A stretch of DNA of 64,000 bases from VXRN01 sp963664365 (GTDB lineage Bacteria > Chloroflexota > Dehalococcoidia > Lucifugimonadales > UBA1123): NCBI GenBank assembly GCA_963664365.1, contig OY761144.1, positions 1,860,001 through 1,924,000 on the forward strand. The letters run 5' to 3'. The notes below the pieces were generated by a model. That model did no database searches. It had not been told where the DNA came from and worked only from the letters and a program-made list of their open reading frames with translations. Positions 34,081 through 43,915 of the stretch are shown in pieces. Made by a program: the position numbers and the translations under genes. Each line of letters begins with the position of its first letter. The stretch's first letter is position 1.

Positions 34081-37000
34081 GTGGCAAAGAGACCGAACTG
34101 GTACTACGATCATCCTCCGGCGTGTACGTGCGCTAGGTGCGAGGGAGACGGCGGTCGTGGCAGAAGACCTATTCGCGTCACCCTTGAGGAGCCTGACGGC
34201 GGCAGTCGTCCGCCCACACCCGACCCGCCGGAGAGTCAGGACGATGGCAAGGGCGGAATGGGATGCTTGGCTTGGATTGCCCTTGTCATCGCAATCTTGC
34301 TGATCGTCTCCTTCATCATAACTGCGTTGGGTAGCTGCAGTTTCCCATCCGAGAGACCGACGCCAAGTCCTGCCATAGTTCAGACGGCCCCGACGCCGAC
34401 GCCCACAGCAACTCCGAGTCCGCAAGCCAGCGTTCAAGAGTCGGAACCGACTCCGACACCGGAACCAACGTCCACACCGACACCAACTCATACGCCCACG
34501 CCTGAGCCGACGGCGACCAGTATTCCGAGTCCCACGGCCACGCCCATCGCCTATGTCATCCAAAGTCTCAGGATGGAGTCCGTTGGCGCAAATCAAGAGT
34601 TGGTCGCAGTCGATTTCTCGGTGGTACTGAAGAACATCCAAGGGTTCGATGGCGAGGCGCCGGCCCCGTTTCAGATGGCAATTGACGACGGGGCGCCTGA
34701 GTTGATCCACATCATCACTGAACTTGACCCTGGTGAAGAAGCATCGTTCGTGTTCGCGCGTGAGTTGGCTCCGGGCCAGCACACTGTGACCTTCTTTATC
34801 GGAGACATTGTGATCGATAAGATGATGATCGACGTAGAATCTGCCAGCACCTCACTTCTTCCCACCCCCACTCTCACCAGTACGCCTATACCGGAGCCCA
34901 CATCTACACCGACCCATACGCCCACGCCTGAGCCTACGGAGATCCCTACACAGACAGCCACACCGACGCCAGAACCGACTCTCACTCCGACGCCTGAACC
35001 GACCAGCGCTCCGACACCGGCAAGTACTCCCACATCCGTCCCACCTACCGCAACAAATACACCAACGCCGGAGGTCTCACCCAACCTGAGACATATTGAG
35101 GAAAAGCAGTACATGCTGGAACTCATTAACTCGGAACGACTCAAGGCTGGACTTCAACCAGTCGTCCTAGGTGACAACGTTGCTGCCCAATTACACGCTG
35201 AGTCGGCATTGGAGAATTGCTTTAGCGGTCACTGGGGCATCGACGGGCTGAAGCCGTACATGAGATACAGTGTGGCCGGCGGCTACCAGTCTAATGGTGA
35301 GAACGTAAGCGGCAGTGACTACTGCATTAAGGTCACTGACCGATACCGTGCCCTCGCCAGCATCGATAGGGAGATTGAGGAAGCTATGAATGGGTTGATG
35401 AACAGCCCGGGCCACCGCCGCCAAATCCTAGGCAAGTGGCACAAGAAGGTCAACATCGGCCTGGCGTGGGATCGATACAACTTCAAGGCGACCCAGCACT
35501 TCGAGGGTGACTACGTGGACTATGATCGCCTGCCAGTCATCGAAAATGGCGTTCTCTCACTGTCTGGGACTTTGAAGAACGGCGTGAGATTCGAGGAAGA
35601 CCAAGACCTCGGTGTACAGATCTACTACGACCCACCTCCAGGCCCTCTCAGCCAAGGGCAGGTGTCACGGACATACTGCTACGGCTCTGGGCTCCACGTC
35701 GCATCACTGAGAGAGCCGCCGACTGAAGACCTGATCTACATTAGGAATGAGGTCACAAGGACAATCGAGACCAGTCATTGCCCCGATCCCTACGACGTCC
35801 CAGCGGACTCCCCCGCACCTCGCTCGCCCGATGAGGCCCACGAGTTCTGGCAGGCCGCGTATGACGCGAGCCAGCGGCCCAAGGGAAAAGAGTCCATAGT
35901 CGTATCAAGGGTCACCACCAACAATTGGACGGTCACCGGTGAAGCATTCTCTGTAACGGCAGACGTGAGCGACCTTCTGACCAAGTACGGCAACGGTGTG
36001 TACACGCTGCTCATCTGGGCCCCATTCGGTGATGAACGCATAGTAGTTTCACAATATTCTATGTTTCTTGTAAATCTGCCGCCCCCAACCGGAGTTTCAC
36101 CAACGGTCACTCAACCACCTGATCAGCGAAATATAGAAGTAAAGCAGCGTATGCTGGAGATCATCAATGCAAGTCGAAGAGATGCCGGGATCCAACCTCT
36201 TGTTCTCGGTGACAATGCCGCCGCGCAACTACACGCGGATGCATCGCTCAAGGGGTGCTTTTCTTCCCACTGGGGACTTGATGGCCTAAAGCCAAACATG
36301 CGCTACACCCTTGCTGGAGGCTACCAGTCCAATAGTCACTTGGTACTAGGGAGTGGTTACTGTACCACGGCATCCGATGGATACAGTCCCAAGCACAGCA
36401 TAAGAGGTTGGATGAGCGATCAAGCTCTCGACTCGCACCACAGGAAAGTCAATATCGGCCTTGCATGGGATGAGTACAACTCTCATGTCGTGCTACAGTT
36501 CGAGGGTGATTACGTGGATTACGACCAGGTACCAGCGATCGAAGACGGAACTCTCTCATTGTCTGGATCTGTGAAGAACGGCGTGGTGTTCGGCGAAGAT
36601 CAAGATTTGGGAGTGCAGGTGTACTATGACCCGCCCCCGCGTCCTCTTACTTCGGGTCAGATTTCAAGAACGTATTGCTCGGATTCCGGGCGCCAGATAG
36701 CGGGCCTGAGAGAGCCACTGTCCGAGGGCTGGTACTATAGTGAGGACGATTTCGTGAAATCGTACAGGCCCTGTCTTGACCCCAGGGACGTTCCCACAGA
36801 CGCGCCTGCGCCAAGATCACCGGACGAGGCCCGCCAACTCTGGCGAGAGGCCCGCGACGCGAGCGAGGCGCGTGAAACCGTATCCGTCACGGTGCCGTGG
36901 GTAACTGCTTCGGAATGGTCAGCTCAAGGTGACGCCTTCTCGGTAACGGCAGATCTAAGAGACTTACTAGCGAAGCATGGGGGCGGTGTCTACACGGTAA

Positions 37001-37092
37001 TGGTATGGGCGGAGATTGAAGGCGAGGACGTGGTTGTTTCTAAGTACTCGATTTTCTACGGCGTTACGCCGCCAGATACTTATGAGGAGTAG
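34081..37092 (+). CDS. Membrane-anchored multidomain protein with two CAP domains
   Basis: The 1003-residue protein starts at GTG. In order it has a short Cys-rich N-terminus ('CTCARC', residues 15-20), one transmembrane helix (about 61-84), a Pro/Thr-rich stalk (87-160) and a CARDB-like beta domain (165-260). A second Pro/Thr stalk (262-325), a CAP/SCP domain (335-475), a beta-rich domain, a second CAP-like domain (685-810) and a repeat of the beta-rich domain follow. CAP1 keeps 'CFSGHWG', 'NGENVSG' and 'NSPGHRRQIL'. CAP2 has lost the Glu and the second His region. Most of the protein would lie outside the cell. Role is unknown; adhesion or lipid/ligand binding are options. Confidence 0.82.
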   Translation: MAKRPNWYYDHPPACTCARCEGDGGRGRRPIRVTLEEPDGGSRPPTPDPPESQDDGKGGMGCLAWIALVIAILLIVSFIITALGSCSFPSERPTPSPAIVQTAPTPTPTATPSPQASVQESEPTPTPEPTSTPTPTHTPTPEPTATSIPSPTATPIAYVIQSLRMESVGANQELVAVDFSVVLKNIQGFDGEAPAPFQMAIDDGAPELIHIITELDPGEEASFVFARELAPGQHTVTFFIGDIVIDKMMIDVESASTSLLPTPTLTSTPIPEPTSTPTHTPTPEPTEIPTQTATPTPEPTLTPTPEPTSAPTPASTPTSVPPTATNTPTPEVSPNLRHIEEKQYMLELINSERLKAGLQPVVLGDNVAAQLHAESALENCFSGHWGIDGLKPYMRYSVAGGYQSNGENVSGSDYCIKVTDRYRALASIDREIEEAMNGLMNSPGHRRQILGKWHKKVNIGLAWDRYNFKATQHFEGDYVDYDRLPVIENGVLSLSGTLKNGVRFEEDQDLGVQIYYDPPPGPLSQGQVSRTYCYGSGLHVASLREPPTEDLIYIRNEVTRTIETSHCPDPYDVPADSPAPRSPDEAHEFWQAAYDASQRPKGKESIVVSRVTTNNWTVTGEAFSVTADVSDLLTKYGNGVYTLLIWAPFGDERIVVSQYSMFLVNLPPPTGVSPTVTQPPDQRNIEVKQRMLEIINASRRDAGIQPLVLGDNAAAQLHADASLKGCFSSHWGLDGLKPNMRYTLAGGYQSNSHLVLGSGYCTTASDGYSPKHSIRGWMSDQALDSHHRKVNIGLAWDEYNSHVVLQFEGDYVDYDQVPAIEDGTLSLSGSVKNGVVFGEDQDLGVQVYYDPPPRPLTSGQISRTYCSDSGRQIAGLREPLSEGWYYSEDDFVKSYRPCLDPRDVPTDAPAPRSPDEARQLWREARDASEARETVSVTVPWVTASEWSAQGDAFSVTADLRDLLAKHGGGVYTVMVWAEIEGEDVVVSKYSIFYGVTPPDTYEE

Positions 37093-37237
37093 CAATCCCG
37101 GGGGTTCTAGCTCGCCCACCTGCGGTGGAGCAACTTCAATTTCGGAGCCGAGACTCCGACGCCTAGACTGAGCGTAGTGCAGACGGTCCCCACAGCACTG
37201 TGATGCCTAGTCCCATATTCAGGAACGGAGGAAAGGA

Positions 37238-37681
37238 ATGAACAAACGACAACTCTCGGCACTGAAGGAAGATTGGCTAGCCGGCAACTCTGTGGTTGCA
37301 TTCGTAGGAGCACTTCTGATGGCGCAGTCTTGGGAACCGTCGAGGAGAGCTTATGAGCTTCCCTTCAATCTGACTATCCCTGTCCTTCATGACGCCGTGT
37401 ACTTCGCCATCGCCGCATTCCTGTTCGTCTCGTCGTTCGCCCTCGCTCTGGCCTCCATAGTGCGACCACTTCGACGTCGGGCGATTCGTGCAATCCGGCC
37501 CTTCTCGCCTCTCTTGGCGTTCTTGGTATGGGGCGCATTCATGGTAAGTTGGCTAGGAGCGATCTCTGAGTTGCCCTTCGATAAGTGGCGGTTTCTGGTT
37601 CTATACTTTGGAGGCTTCGGGTTCTTCCTGTTCCTTGTATACAGGCTATATAGGGTGTTGTACCAATCCAGAACTGACTGA
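37238..37681 (+). CDS. Small polytopic membrane protein
   Basis: The 147-residue protein has about four hydrophobic segments ('VVAFVGALLMAQS', 'AVYFAIAAFLFVSSFALALA', 'PLLAFLVWGAFMVSWLGA', 'FLVLYFGGFGFFLFLVYRLY') with an Arg-rich loop in the middle ('RPLRRRAIRAIRPF'). A GGAGG site precedes the ATG. It sits between two related CAP-domain genes and 34 bp before the second, so it may be part of the same unit. No family is recognised. Confidence 0.68.
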   Translation: MNKRQLSALKEDWLAGNSVVAFVGALLMAQSWEPSRRAYELPFNLTIPVLHDAVYFAIAAFLFVSSFALALASIVRPLRRRAIRAIRPFSPLLAFLVWGAFMVSWLGAISELPFDKWRFLVLYFGGFGFFLFLVYRLYRVLYQSRTD

Positions 37682-37715
37682 AGCCGGGCCCAGCAGCGCA
37701 GCGAGGAGAACCCTG

Positions 37716-39116
37716 ATGCCTAATGGAGGTGGCCATTCCGAACAAGTACGACTAGGTGTGTGCCCACTATGCGGAAGCACTAGCATCCGCACCAGGCGAC
37801 GGAGACACCGTAACTTGGTGTGGAGGTGTAGGGGTTGCAACAGAGTGTTCAAAACACCCAAGGTAGGAGAGTACATCATCTTTGAGGGAGATGATGGGAG
37901 CGGCTATGTTTTTGCCGAATCGATCCCGAAGATGGAGCGACGTGCGAAGCTGCATAAACATCCGAGGTGGCAGCGTGGACGTCGTAGATCAGTCTTCCGC
38001 AAACTTGCTATTGCAATAGCCATAGTTACTGTGATGGTAGGTGTTGGGTTACTGGTCTTCGTTGAGCGTCCACGGATGGCTAATCCTGATTCAGCCGTCT
38101 CCCCCGACCTGAGACATATTGAGGAAAAGGAGTACATGCTGGAGTTGATCAACTCAGAGCGTGCGAAAGCTGGACTCCAACCGGTCACTCTGGGTGACAA
38201 CGTTGCCGCCCAACTACATGCTGAGTCAGCATTGGAGAACTGCTTTAGCGGTCACTGGGGCATCGACGGGCTGAAGCCATACATGCGATACAGCATGGCC
38301 GGCGGCTACCAATCCAATGGCGAGAACGTAAGCGGCAGTGACTATTGCATCAAAGAGTCTGAGAATTACCGTCCCCTCGGCAACATAGAGGAAGAAATTC
38401 AAGAGGCTATGGATGGCTGGATGGACAGCCCTGGTCACCGCGAAAATATACTCGACGAGTGGCACAAGAAGGTCAACATCGGCCTTGCGTGGGACCGGTA
38501 CAACTTCAAGGCCATCCAGCACTTTGAAGGGGACTACGTGGAGTATGATCGACTGCCCAAGATCGGGAATAATCTTCTTTCCATGTCTGGAACGGTAGAA
38601 AACGGCGTGGAGATCGTGGAAGATCGAGGTCTGGGGGTGCAGATTTACTATGATCCTCCTCCATACCCTCTTACCATAGGGCAGCTTGCACGAACATACT
38701 GCTATAACGGTGGACGTATCACAGCCGCAATACGACCGCCGTTATCTGGTAGCTGGTTCTACGATGAGGACGAGTACACACGTACGTATGAGGCCTGCCC
38801 GAACCCATACCACGTTCCTACCGACGCTCCCGCGCCGAGTTCGCTAGACGAAGCTCACGAATTCTGGCAGGCTGCCTATGACGCAAGTCAGCAGCAGGCG
38901 AGAGTCCCTGTCACAGCACCGTGGATTACGGCACTGGAATGGACTGTCAGAGATGAAAGGTTCTCTGTGACAGCAGATATAAGCGATGTGCTCATGAGGC
39001 TTGGCAACGGTGTGTACACAGTAGTACTCTGGGCGAAGGTAGGTGACGCGGACGTGGTTGTTTCTGAGTACTCGATTTTCTACGGTGTTACGCCACCCGA
39101 CACCTATGACCAGTAG
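37716..39116 (+). CDS. Membrane-anchored CAP-domain protein with zinc ribbon
   Basis: The 466-residue protein starts at ATG 37716 with GAGGAG 7 nt upstream. Residues 15-45 form a zinc ribbon ('CPLCGS' and 'WRCRGC'), a basic stretch leads to one transmembrane helix (about 96-118), and a complete CAP domain follows (135-270; 'CFSGHWG', 'NGENVSG', 'DSPGHRENIL'). The C-terminal part repeats the beta-rich domain of the 34081 gene and ends with the same 'FYGVTPPDTY'. DNA identity with CAP1 of that gene is very high, so one is a recent duplicate. A cytoplasmic zinc ribbon on an external CAP protein is unusual. Confidence 0.82.
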   Translation: MPNGGGHSEQVRLGVCPLCGSTSIRTRRRRHRNLVWRCRGCNRVFKTPKVGEYIIFEGDDGSGYVFAESIPKMERRAKLHKHPRWQRGRRRSVFRKLAIAIAIVTVMVGVGLLVFVERPRMANPDSAVSPDLRHIEEKEYMLELINSERAKAGLQPVTLGDNVAAQLHAESALENCFSGHWGIDGLKPYMRYSMAGGYQSNGENVSGSDYCIKESENYRPLGNIEEEIQEAMDGWMDSPGHRENILDEWHKKVNIGLAWDRYNFKAIQHFEGDYVEYDRLPKIGNNLLSMSGTVENGVEIVEDRGLGVQIYYDPPPYPLTIGQLARTYCYNGGRITAAIRPPLSGSWFYDEDEYTRTYEACPNPYHVPTDAPAPSSLDEAHEFWQAAYDASQQQARVPVTAPWITALEWTVRDERFSVTADISDVLMRLGNGVYTVVLWAKVGDADVVVSEYSIFYGVTPPDTYDQ

Positions 39117-39375
39117 CGCTTCCGGCGACAGTCGTGAAAACCCAGTTCATCTCTTTGGCGGACATGAACCTGAAGTATGTGTGTCTTATGGGAACGTTCT
39201 TGGATTTCAGATCGGTTATCAAGCACTCGGGATCTTCATGGGCGCCGACCACTTCTTTGTTATAGACGCCCACCCACTGGTCAGGATAGAGGACGCGCAG
39301 TTCTTCGTAGCGGTCTCCGAACCATAGAGCGTCGGCGTGGTAGCGTTCCAGATGGGTTTGCAGGTCTGCCCGCAT
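39088..39375 (-). CDS. DUF5678-like small protein
   Basis: The 95-residue protein resembles DUF5678, short proteins of the pattern 'W..Y..L...YP..WV...N..VV': here 'LWFGDRYEELRVLYPDQWVG' then 'VYNKEVVGAHEDPECLITDL'. The ATG has GGAGGAG upstream. Its 3' end overlaps the 3' end of the CAP gene by 29 bp on the other strand. The neighbouring Uma2 gene is on the same strand. Function is unknown. Confidence 0.65.
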   Translation of the reverse strand: MRADLQTHLERYHADALWFGDRYEELRVLYPDQWVGVYNKEVVGAHEDPECLITDLKSKNVPIRHTYFRFMSAKEMNWVFTTVAGSATGHRCRVA

Positions 39376-39470
39376 GGTGGTATCTCCTCCCCGCACGATA
39401 AATCTAGCCGATGGCGGCAGGATACGCAACTCCCCTCTATGCGATAGGGCCGAGACGCGGCGAGCGGACC

Positions 39471-40027
39471 CTAGAAGTCGAAGATGTCGCTCACCGGGCA
39501 GGTGAACCCGGGCAGAACGTCGAGGCCGTCCAGCGCGTCGTCCGCTCCGAGCGTTACCGTCCGCTCGCCCGGCCTGTAAAGGTCCACCGTGCGCGAGCCG
39601 GGATTCACCGCCCACACTAGGCGCGTGCCATGGCTCAGCCACATCAACGCCTTGTCCATGACCTCTCGGGCGCTGTCGCCCGGAGACACTACCTCAACCA
39701 CGAGATCTGGAACCACTTCGTAGTAACCCATCACCTCCACGTCTAGGGGAAGCCTCTCAGCGGAGATGTAGGCTATGTCAGGCTCCCTCACCGTGTCGGG
39801 GTCGTTTTCCAGCAGGACGCCGGAGTCGGAGGCGGCAAGCCGTCCCAGACGGCTGGGTATTATGAAACTTCCCAGAAAGTAGGCAGTTTTCACCACGACT
39901 TCGCCGTGTTTTCCTCCGGTTGGCATAGTCTCGCAAAGCTCCCCTCTGATGAGTTCGCCCGGACCCCTTTGCTGTACAGTCTCAGCAGGTCGTCGGCAGT
40001 CAGCAGTTGTGTCTGTATGGTTGCCAT
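39471..40027 (-). pseudogene. Uma2 family (DUF820) restriction-like nuclease, frameshifted
   Basis: A Uma2 gene reads 'MATIQTQLLTADDLLRLYSK' from ATG 40027 (AGGTGA upstream). It then needs a -1 frame change near 39957-39962, at a short G run, to continue as 'GELIRGELCETMPTGGKHGE'. The rest, to 39471, is intact with the PD-(D/E)xK-like 'EPDIAYISAERLP' and 'VPDLVVEVVSPGDSAREV'. One missing G explains the break. Either the gene is dead or there is a sequencing error; the intact remainder favours a recent event. Uma2 proteins are abundant putative nucleases of unknown role. Confidence 0.75.
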
Positions 40028-40163
40028 GACATCACCTTGCGTTGTGGATGAACGCGCTCCGTCTATGTATTTTCGCGCCGCGTTCGTCTTACAGTATAGC
40101 GGGTTTCAGATATGGATGAGCGGGGGCCTCCGTCGCGCGAAGTTCGGGGTCAATTCTAGCGCA

Positions 40164-41873
40164 TCATAGGCCCTGCGCGTAGGCGGAGTGGAATGTGTCC
40201 ACTCCCGCGCGGAAGCCGCTGTCGGAATCGCGGAGGATTGCCACGGGGCTGGCGAAGCTGGCGAATCCGCCCTGTACGTGGTTGTCGCCGATGACGTGGA
40301 TTTCGTGCCCGCGCGACCTTAGCCGGTCTAGCACGTCATCAGGGATGCGCGGATCGACGCTGGTGACGGGCAGCGAACAATCGATCCGGGGCGAGTCTAT
40401 CGCCTCTTGGGGTCCCATGCCGTGGTCGATGACCTTCATGATTAGCTGCGTAACGCAGTTGGTGATCCTGCGTCCGCCGGAAGCGCCCACGGCGAGCCTG
40501 GGGCCGTCGGAGTCCAGAACCAGCGCGGGCGTCATGTTGTTGAGAGGATACTTTCCGGGCATGATCGAGTTGACCCTACCTGGAATGGGGTCGAACCACA
40601 TCATGCCGTTGTTCAAAACCACCCCAGTGCCCTTCGGGACGATGCCCGAGCCAAATCCCGCCATGATGGTATTTGTGAGCGAGACCGCGTTTCCGTCGGC
40701 GTCCATCGCGCACAGGTGCGTGGTGCCCGAGTCAAGCGCCGGGGCGCTGGCTTCGAGAGTCTTTTCGGGACGGCTATCTTGGAAGGCCCAGGGGTCTCCG
40801 GGTTCAACGCGGGCGAGTTTGTCATCGGAGATAGACTCGCTCCGCAGCCGCGTGTAGCCTTCCGACACCAGCCCACTCCACGGAACATCTACGAATGCGG
40901 GGTCGGCCATGTACCGGAACCTGTCGGCGTAGGCGAGTCTCGCGGCCCAGATGTAGCTGTGCAGCGCGTCCACCGAGTTGTGAGACATTGAGTTGACGCC
41001 GGCGGCCTCCGCCATCAGCAGGGTCATCGCTGAGGTCGTGCCCGCGCACGCGAACGGGGGAACTCGGACCGTGTGGCCTGAATACGAGAATTCCAGGCCG
41101 CCGTCCCATACGAACGGCGAATACTCGGCGAGATCCTTCTCGGACAGGATTCCGCCGTTGTCTTGAATGTCGGACACCAGCGCTCTGGCTATGTCTCCAG
41201 TATAGAAAGATTCAGGCCCTTCCCTGCCGATGGCATCCAAGACGTCCGCTAGATCCGGCTGCCGGAAGTTGGCGAGAGAGGTGAGGTCTCCCGTCGGCAG
41301 ATTCCCGCCGGGCATGAAGACGCGACGCAGTTCTTCGTATTTGAACAACTTGCCGGCCATGAGTCCGAGTGAGTAGATGTTGTGCCAGCCGGGTGAGTGG
41401 CCGTCCCTTGCGAGCGAGACCGCGGGAGCCAGGACTTCACTGAGCGGCAGCTCTCCCAGGCGCCGGTGCGCCTCGCACAGTCCGGCCACCGCGCCGGGCA
41501 CCGCGATCGAGCGGTAACCTTCCAGGTTCTCATCGTTGACGACCCCGGCCCATCCGAAGTTCCCGACTGCCGCCTCTCCTGTCAATTTGTACATATCCGG
41601 CGTGGCGGCCAGCGGACCTTTCATCGGGAAACCGACTACACCGCCCTCGTCTCCGACCTGATATACCAGGTAGCCACCGCCGCCGATTCCGCTGGACGCG
41701 GGTTCGACGACTCCGATGGCGAAGCAGGCCGCTACCGCTGCGTCCACCGCGTTTCCACCGCTCTCAAGCATGGATACGCCGGCCGTCGTAGCGTGAACGT
41801 CCTTGGTTGCCACCATGCCATTGGCGGCGCGGGCTTCGGTCTTGGCAATCGTGGTTAGAGTGGGAGCGTTCAT
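40164..41873 (-). CDS. ggt: Gamma-glutamyltranspeptidase
   Basis: The enzyme cleaves gamma-glutamyl bonds of glutathione and related peptides, and matures by cutting itself before a Thr. The 569-residue protein has 'GVSMLESGGNAVDAAVAACF' near residue 30, 'SSGIGGGGYLVYQ' near residue 58, the autoprocessing site 'SGTTHLCAMDADGNAVSLTN' near residue 378 and 'GASGGRRITNCVTQLI' near residue 462. No signal peptide is seen, so it may act in the cytoplasm. It starts at ATG 41873, overlapping the S9 peptidase stop as ATGA, so the two form a peptide-degradation unit. Confidence 0.93.
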   Translation of the reverse strand: MNAPTLTTIAKTEARAANGMVATKDVHATTAGVSMLESGGNAVDAAVAACFAIGVVEPASSGIGGGGYLVYQVGDEGGVVGFPMKGPLAATPDMYKLTGEAAVGNFGWAGVVNDENLEGYRSIAVPGAVAGLCEAHRRLGELPLSEVLAPAVSLARDGHSPGWHNIYSLGLMAGKLFKYEELRRVFMPGGNLPTGDLTSLANFRQPDLADVLDAIGREGPESFYTGDIARALVSDIQDNGGILSEKDLAEYSPFVWDGGLEFSYSGHTVRVPPFACAGTTSAMTLLMAEAAGVNSMSHNSVDALHSYIWAARLAYADRFRYMADPAFVDVPWSGLVSEGYTRLRSESISDDKLARVEPGDPWAFQDSRPEKTLEASAPALDSGTTHLCAMDADGNAVSLTNTIMAGFGSGIVPKGTGVVLNNGMMWFDPIPGRVNSIMPGKYPLNNMTPALVLDSDGPRLAVGASGGRRITNCVTQLIMKVIDHGMGPQEAIDSPRIDCSLPVTSVDPRIPDDVLDRLRSRGHEIHVIGDNHVQGGFASFASPVAILRDSDSGFRAGVDTFHSAYAQGL

Positions 41874-43837
41874 GAATTCTCCGTGCCGGATGTTAGTTTT
41901 GCCGCAAGGCCGGGTACCTCCGACTCTCCGGCAAGTACCTGAATCGACGAGTCTTGGAAGTCGTCGCCAATCGGCTCGAATCTGCCCCCCAGGCATTGCG
42001 CCAGGAACGCCTCGGAGACAGCCATGAAGGATAAGTTATTCTCCGGACGCGCGAAGCCGTGGCCCTCGTTGGGATACAAGACGTAGGTAACGGGAATCCC
42101 GCGATCTTTCATCGCGTTGACGATCTGGTCCGACTCCGCCCGCTTGACGCGGGGGTCGTTCGCGCCCTGGGCTATTAACAATGGCTTGATGATGCTGTCC
42201 ACGCGCGAGAGCGGTGACCGCTCAGCGAGGAATCGCTTGCCGTCTTCGGTCGAGTTGTCACCCACTCGGGTTCTGAACATGGCAATCATCGGCTCCCAAT
42301 ACGGCGGCACAGACTCCAAGAGCGTGTTCAGATTGGACGGGCCTACGATATCCACGCCGCAGGCGAACACGTCCGGCGTGAATGTGAGTCCGACCAGCGT
42401 AGCGTAGCCGCCATAACTGCCGCCCATGATGGCGACTCGGTCACGGTCGGCTATCCCCTGCTCCACCGCCCACTCGACGACGTCGATCAGGTCGTCGTGC
42501 ATCGCTCCCGCCCACTCCAAGTTGCCCGCGTTGACGAACCTCTTTCCGAATCCGGTCGAGCCGCGAAAGTTCACGCTAATGACCGCATAGCCGCGGTTCG
42601 CCAGAAGCTGATGTTCCGGGTCGTAGCCCCAACTGTCCCTGCCCCAAGGCCCTCCGTGGACGTTCAGCGCCGTCGGCAGCGGTTCGATCGGACGGTCGAC
42701 GGTTGCCCCTGTGGAGTCGACCGGCAGCGTGTAGTAGACGACGAGGTCAAGCCCATCTCTCGAGCCAACCATTGCGCTGTGCATTGGAGCTAGCTCGAAG
42801 CCTTCAAGGTCTGGACGGTCCGACAGCAGGTATTCCAGATCGCCTGTATCCCGCGTGTATAGGTAGTAGGTCCTGGGGCCGTTATCCCTCTCGTACTCGA
42901 TGACCCACTTGCTTTCGTCCATCGAGGAGGAGGTTACGGAGAACTGCCCCTTGCTGTCGTCGGTTATGCGGTCGATGTCCGCCGCGATCGAATCGTCAAG
43001 AATCTTCCACGTGACGCGGTCGTACTCGAAGGCGACCGCCTGCGGATGGCGCGTCACCGGATGAATCATCGTGCCCGCGACATCCGCCCTCGGATCCGCG
43101 GCCAGCTCGCGCGCGTCGCCGGTCTCAGTGTCGATGGCCACTAGCGCCGACGTGTCGCGGTTGCGGCTGTCGAACATGTAGAGTGTGCGGCCCTCGGCAT
43201 CGAAGTAGAGCGGGAACGTCGTCAGATCGTCCTCAGGGCCAACGGTCATTGAGAGCTCCCACTCGCCGGAGCCGGTCAGCGAGAGGATATGGGAGCCGCC
43301 CTGGGGCGGGACTACGTGGGCGAGCCTTGGGTTGAGGCCCCTATCGATAACGAATCCGGCCGCGCCGACGTCGTTCTTGACAATGAGCCGCGACTCGCCG
43401 GTCAGAATGTTGACTCGGTAGAGGTCATGAACCTGCGGCTCCCGGTTATTGATTCCGATAACCACCTCGTCCGGGAATCTGTCCGATGGCGGTTCGGGCA
43501 AAGCGTGAACACCGTCGAACGGGGTTAGGTCCCTGGTCTCTCCCGATTCGACATCGGTCGCGTAAACGTGCCAGTTCTCGTCACCTTTCAAGTCCTGGAC
43601 GTACATGATGTAGCCGGGATTGTATGTCCAGAAGTACAGCCTGATGCCTCTGTCCGTGTCCTGCGTCACCGGACGGGCGTCGTCTATGGCATCGACCGGC
43701 GCGACCCAGACGTTCATCACGCCGTCCACGGGGGCTAGGTACGAGATGCGCGTACCGTCGTGGCTTATCCTGACGTCGGCGCGTTCAGGATTCCCGAACA
43801 GCGTCTTTCTCGGAATCAGTTCCGGCTCTTGGCTCAT
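41870..43837 (-). CDS. S9 family prolyl oligopeptidase-type peptidase
   Basis: The 655-residue serine peptidase has an N-terminal beta-propeller (residues 1-390) and a C-terminal alpha/beta-hydrolase domain. The triad is visible: Ser in 'IMGGSYGGYATL' near residue 500, Asp in 'GANDPRVK' near residue 585 and His in 'NEGHGFA' near residue 617. 'HGGPWGRDSWGYD' near residue 418 supports acylaminoacyl-peptidase (S9C) type. ATG 43837 follows GAGGAG. It lies upstream of ggt and close to a peptide-uptake operon, which fits use of imported peptides. Confidence 0.92.
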   Translation of the reverse strand: MSQEPELIPRKTLFGNPERADVRISHDGTRISYLAPVDGVMNVWVAPVDAIDDARPVTQDTDRGIRLYFWTYNPGYIMYVQDLKGDENWHVYATDVESGETRDLTPFDGVHALPEPPSDRFPDEVVIGINNREPQVHDLYRVNILTGESRLIVKNDVGAAGFVIDRGLNPRLAHVVPPQGGSHILSLTGSGEWELSMTVGPEDDLTTFPLYFDAEGRTLYMFDSRNRDTSALVAIDTETGDARELAADPRADVAGTMIHPVTRHPQAVAFEYDRVTWKILDDSIAADIDRITDDSKGQFSVTSSSMDESKWVIEYERDNGPRTYYLYTRDTGDLEYLLSDRPDLEGFELAPMHSAMVGSRDGLDLVVYYTLPVDSTGATVDRPIEPLPTALNVHGGPWGRDSWGYDPEHQLLANRGYAVISVNFRGSTGFGKRFVNAGNLEWAGAMHDDLIDVVEWAVEQGIADRDRVAIMGGSYGGYATLVGLTFTPDVFACGVDIVGPSNLNTLLESVPPYWEPMIAMFRTRVGDNSTEDGKRFLAERSPLSRVDSIIKPLLIAQGANDPRVKRAESDQIVNAMKDRGIPVTYVLYPNEGHGFARPENNLSFMAVSEAFLAQCLGGRFEPIGDDFQDSSIQVLAGESEVPGLAAKLTSGTENS

Positions 43838-43915
43838 AACACGCTCTCCTCGGCGAATGGCGCAAGTGTAACATAGCGGAAATTGCCCCAGATTATACAG
43901 GCGCACGCCGTCAAG

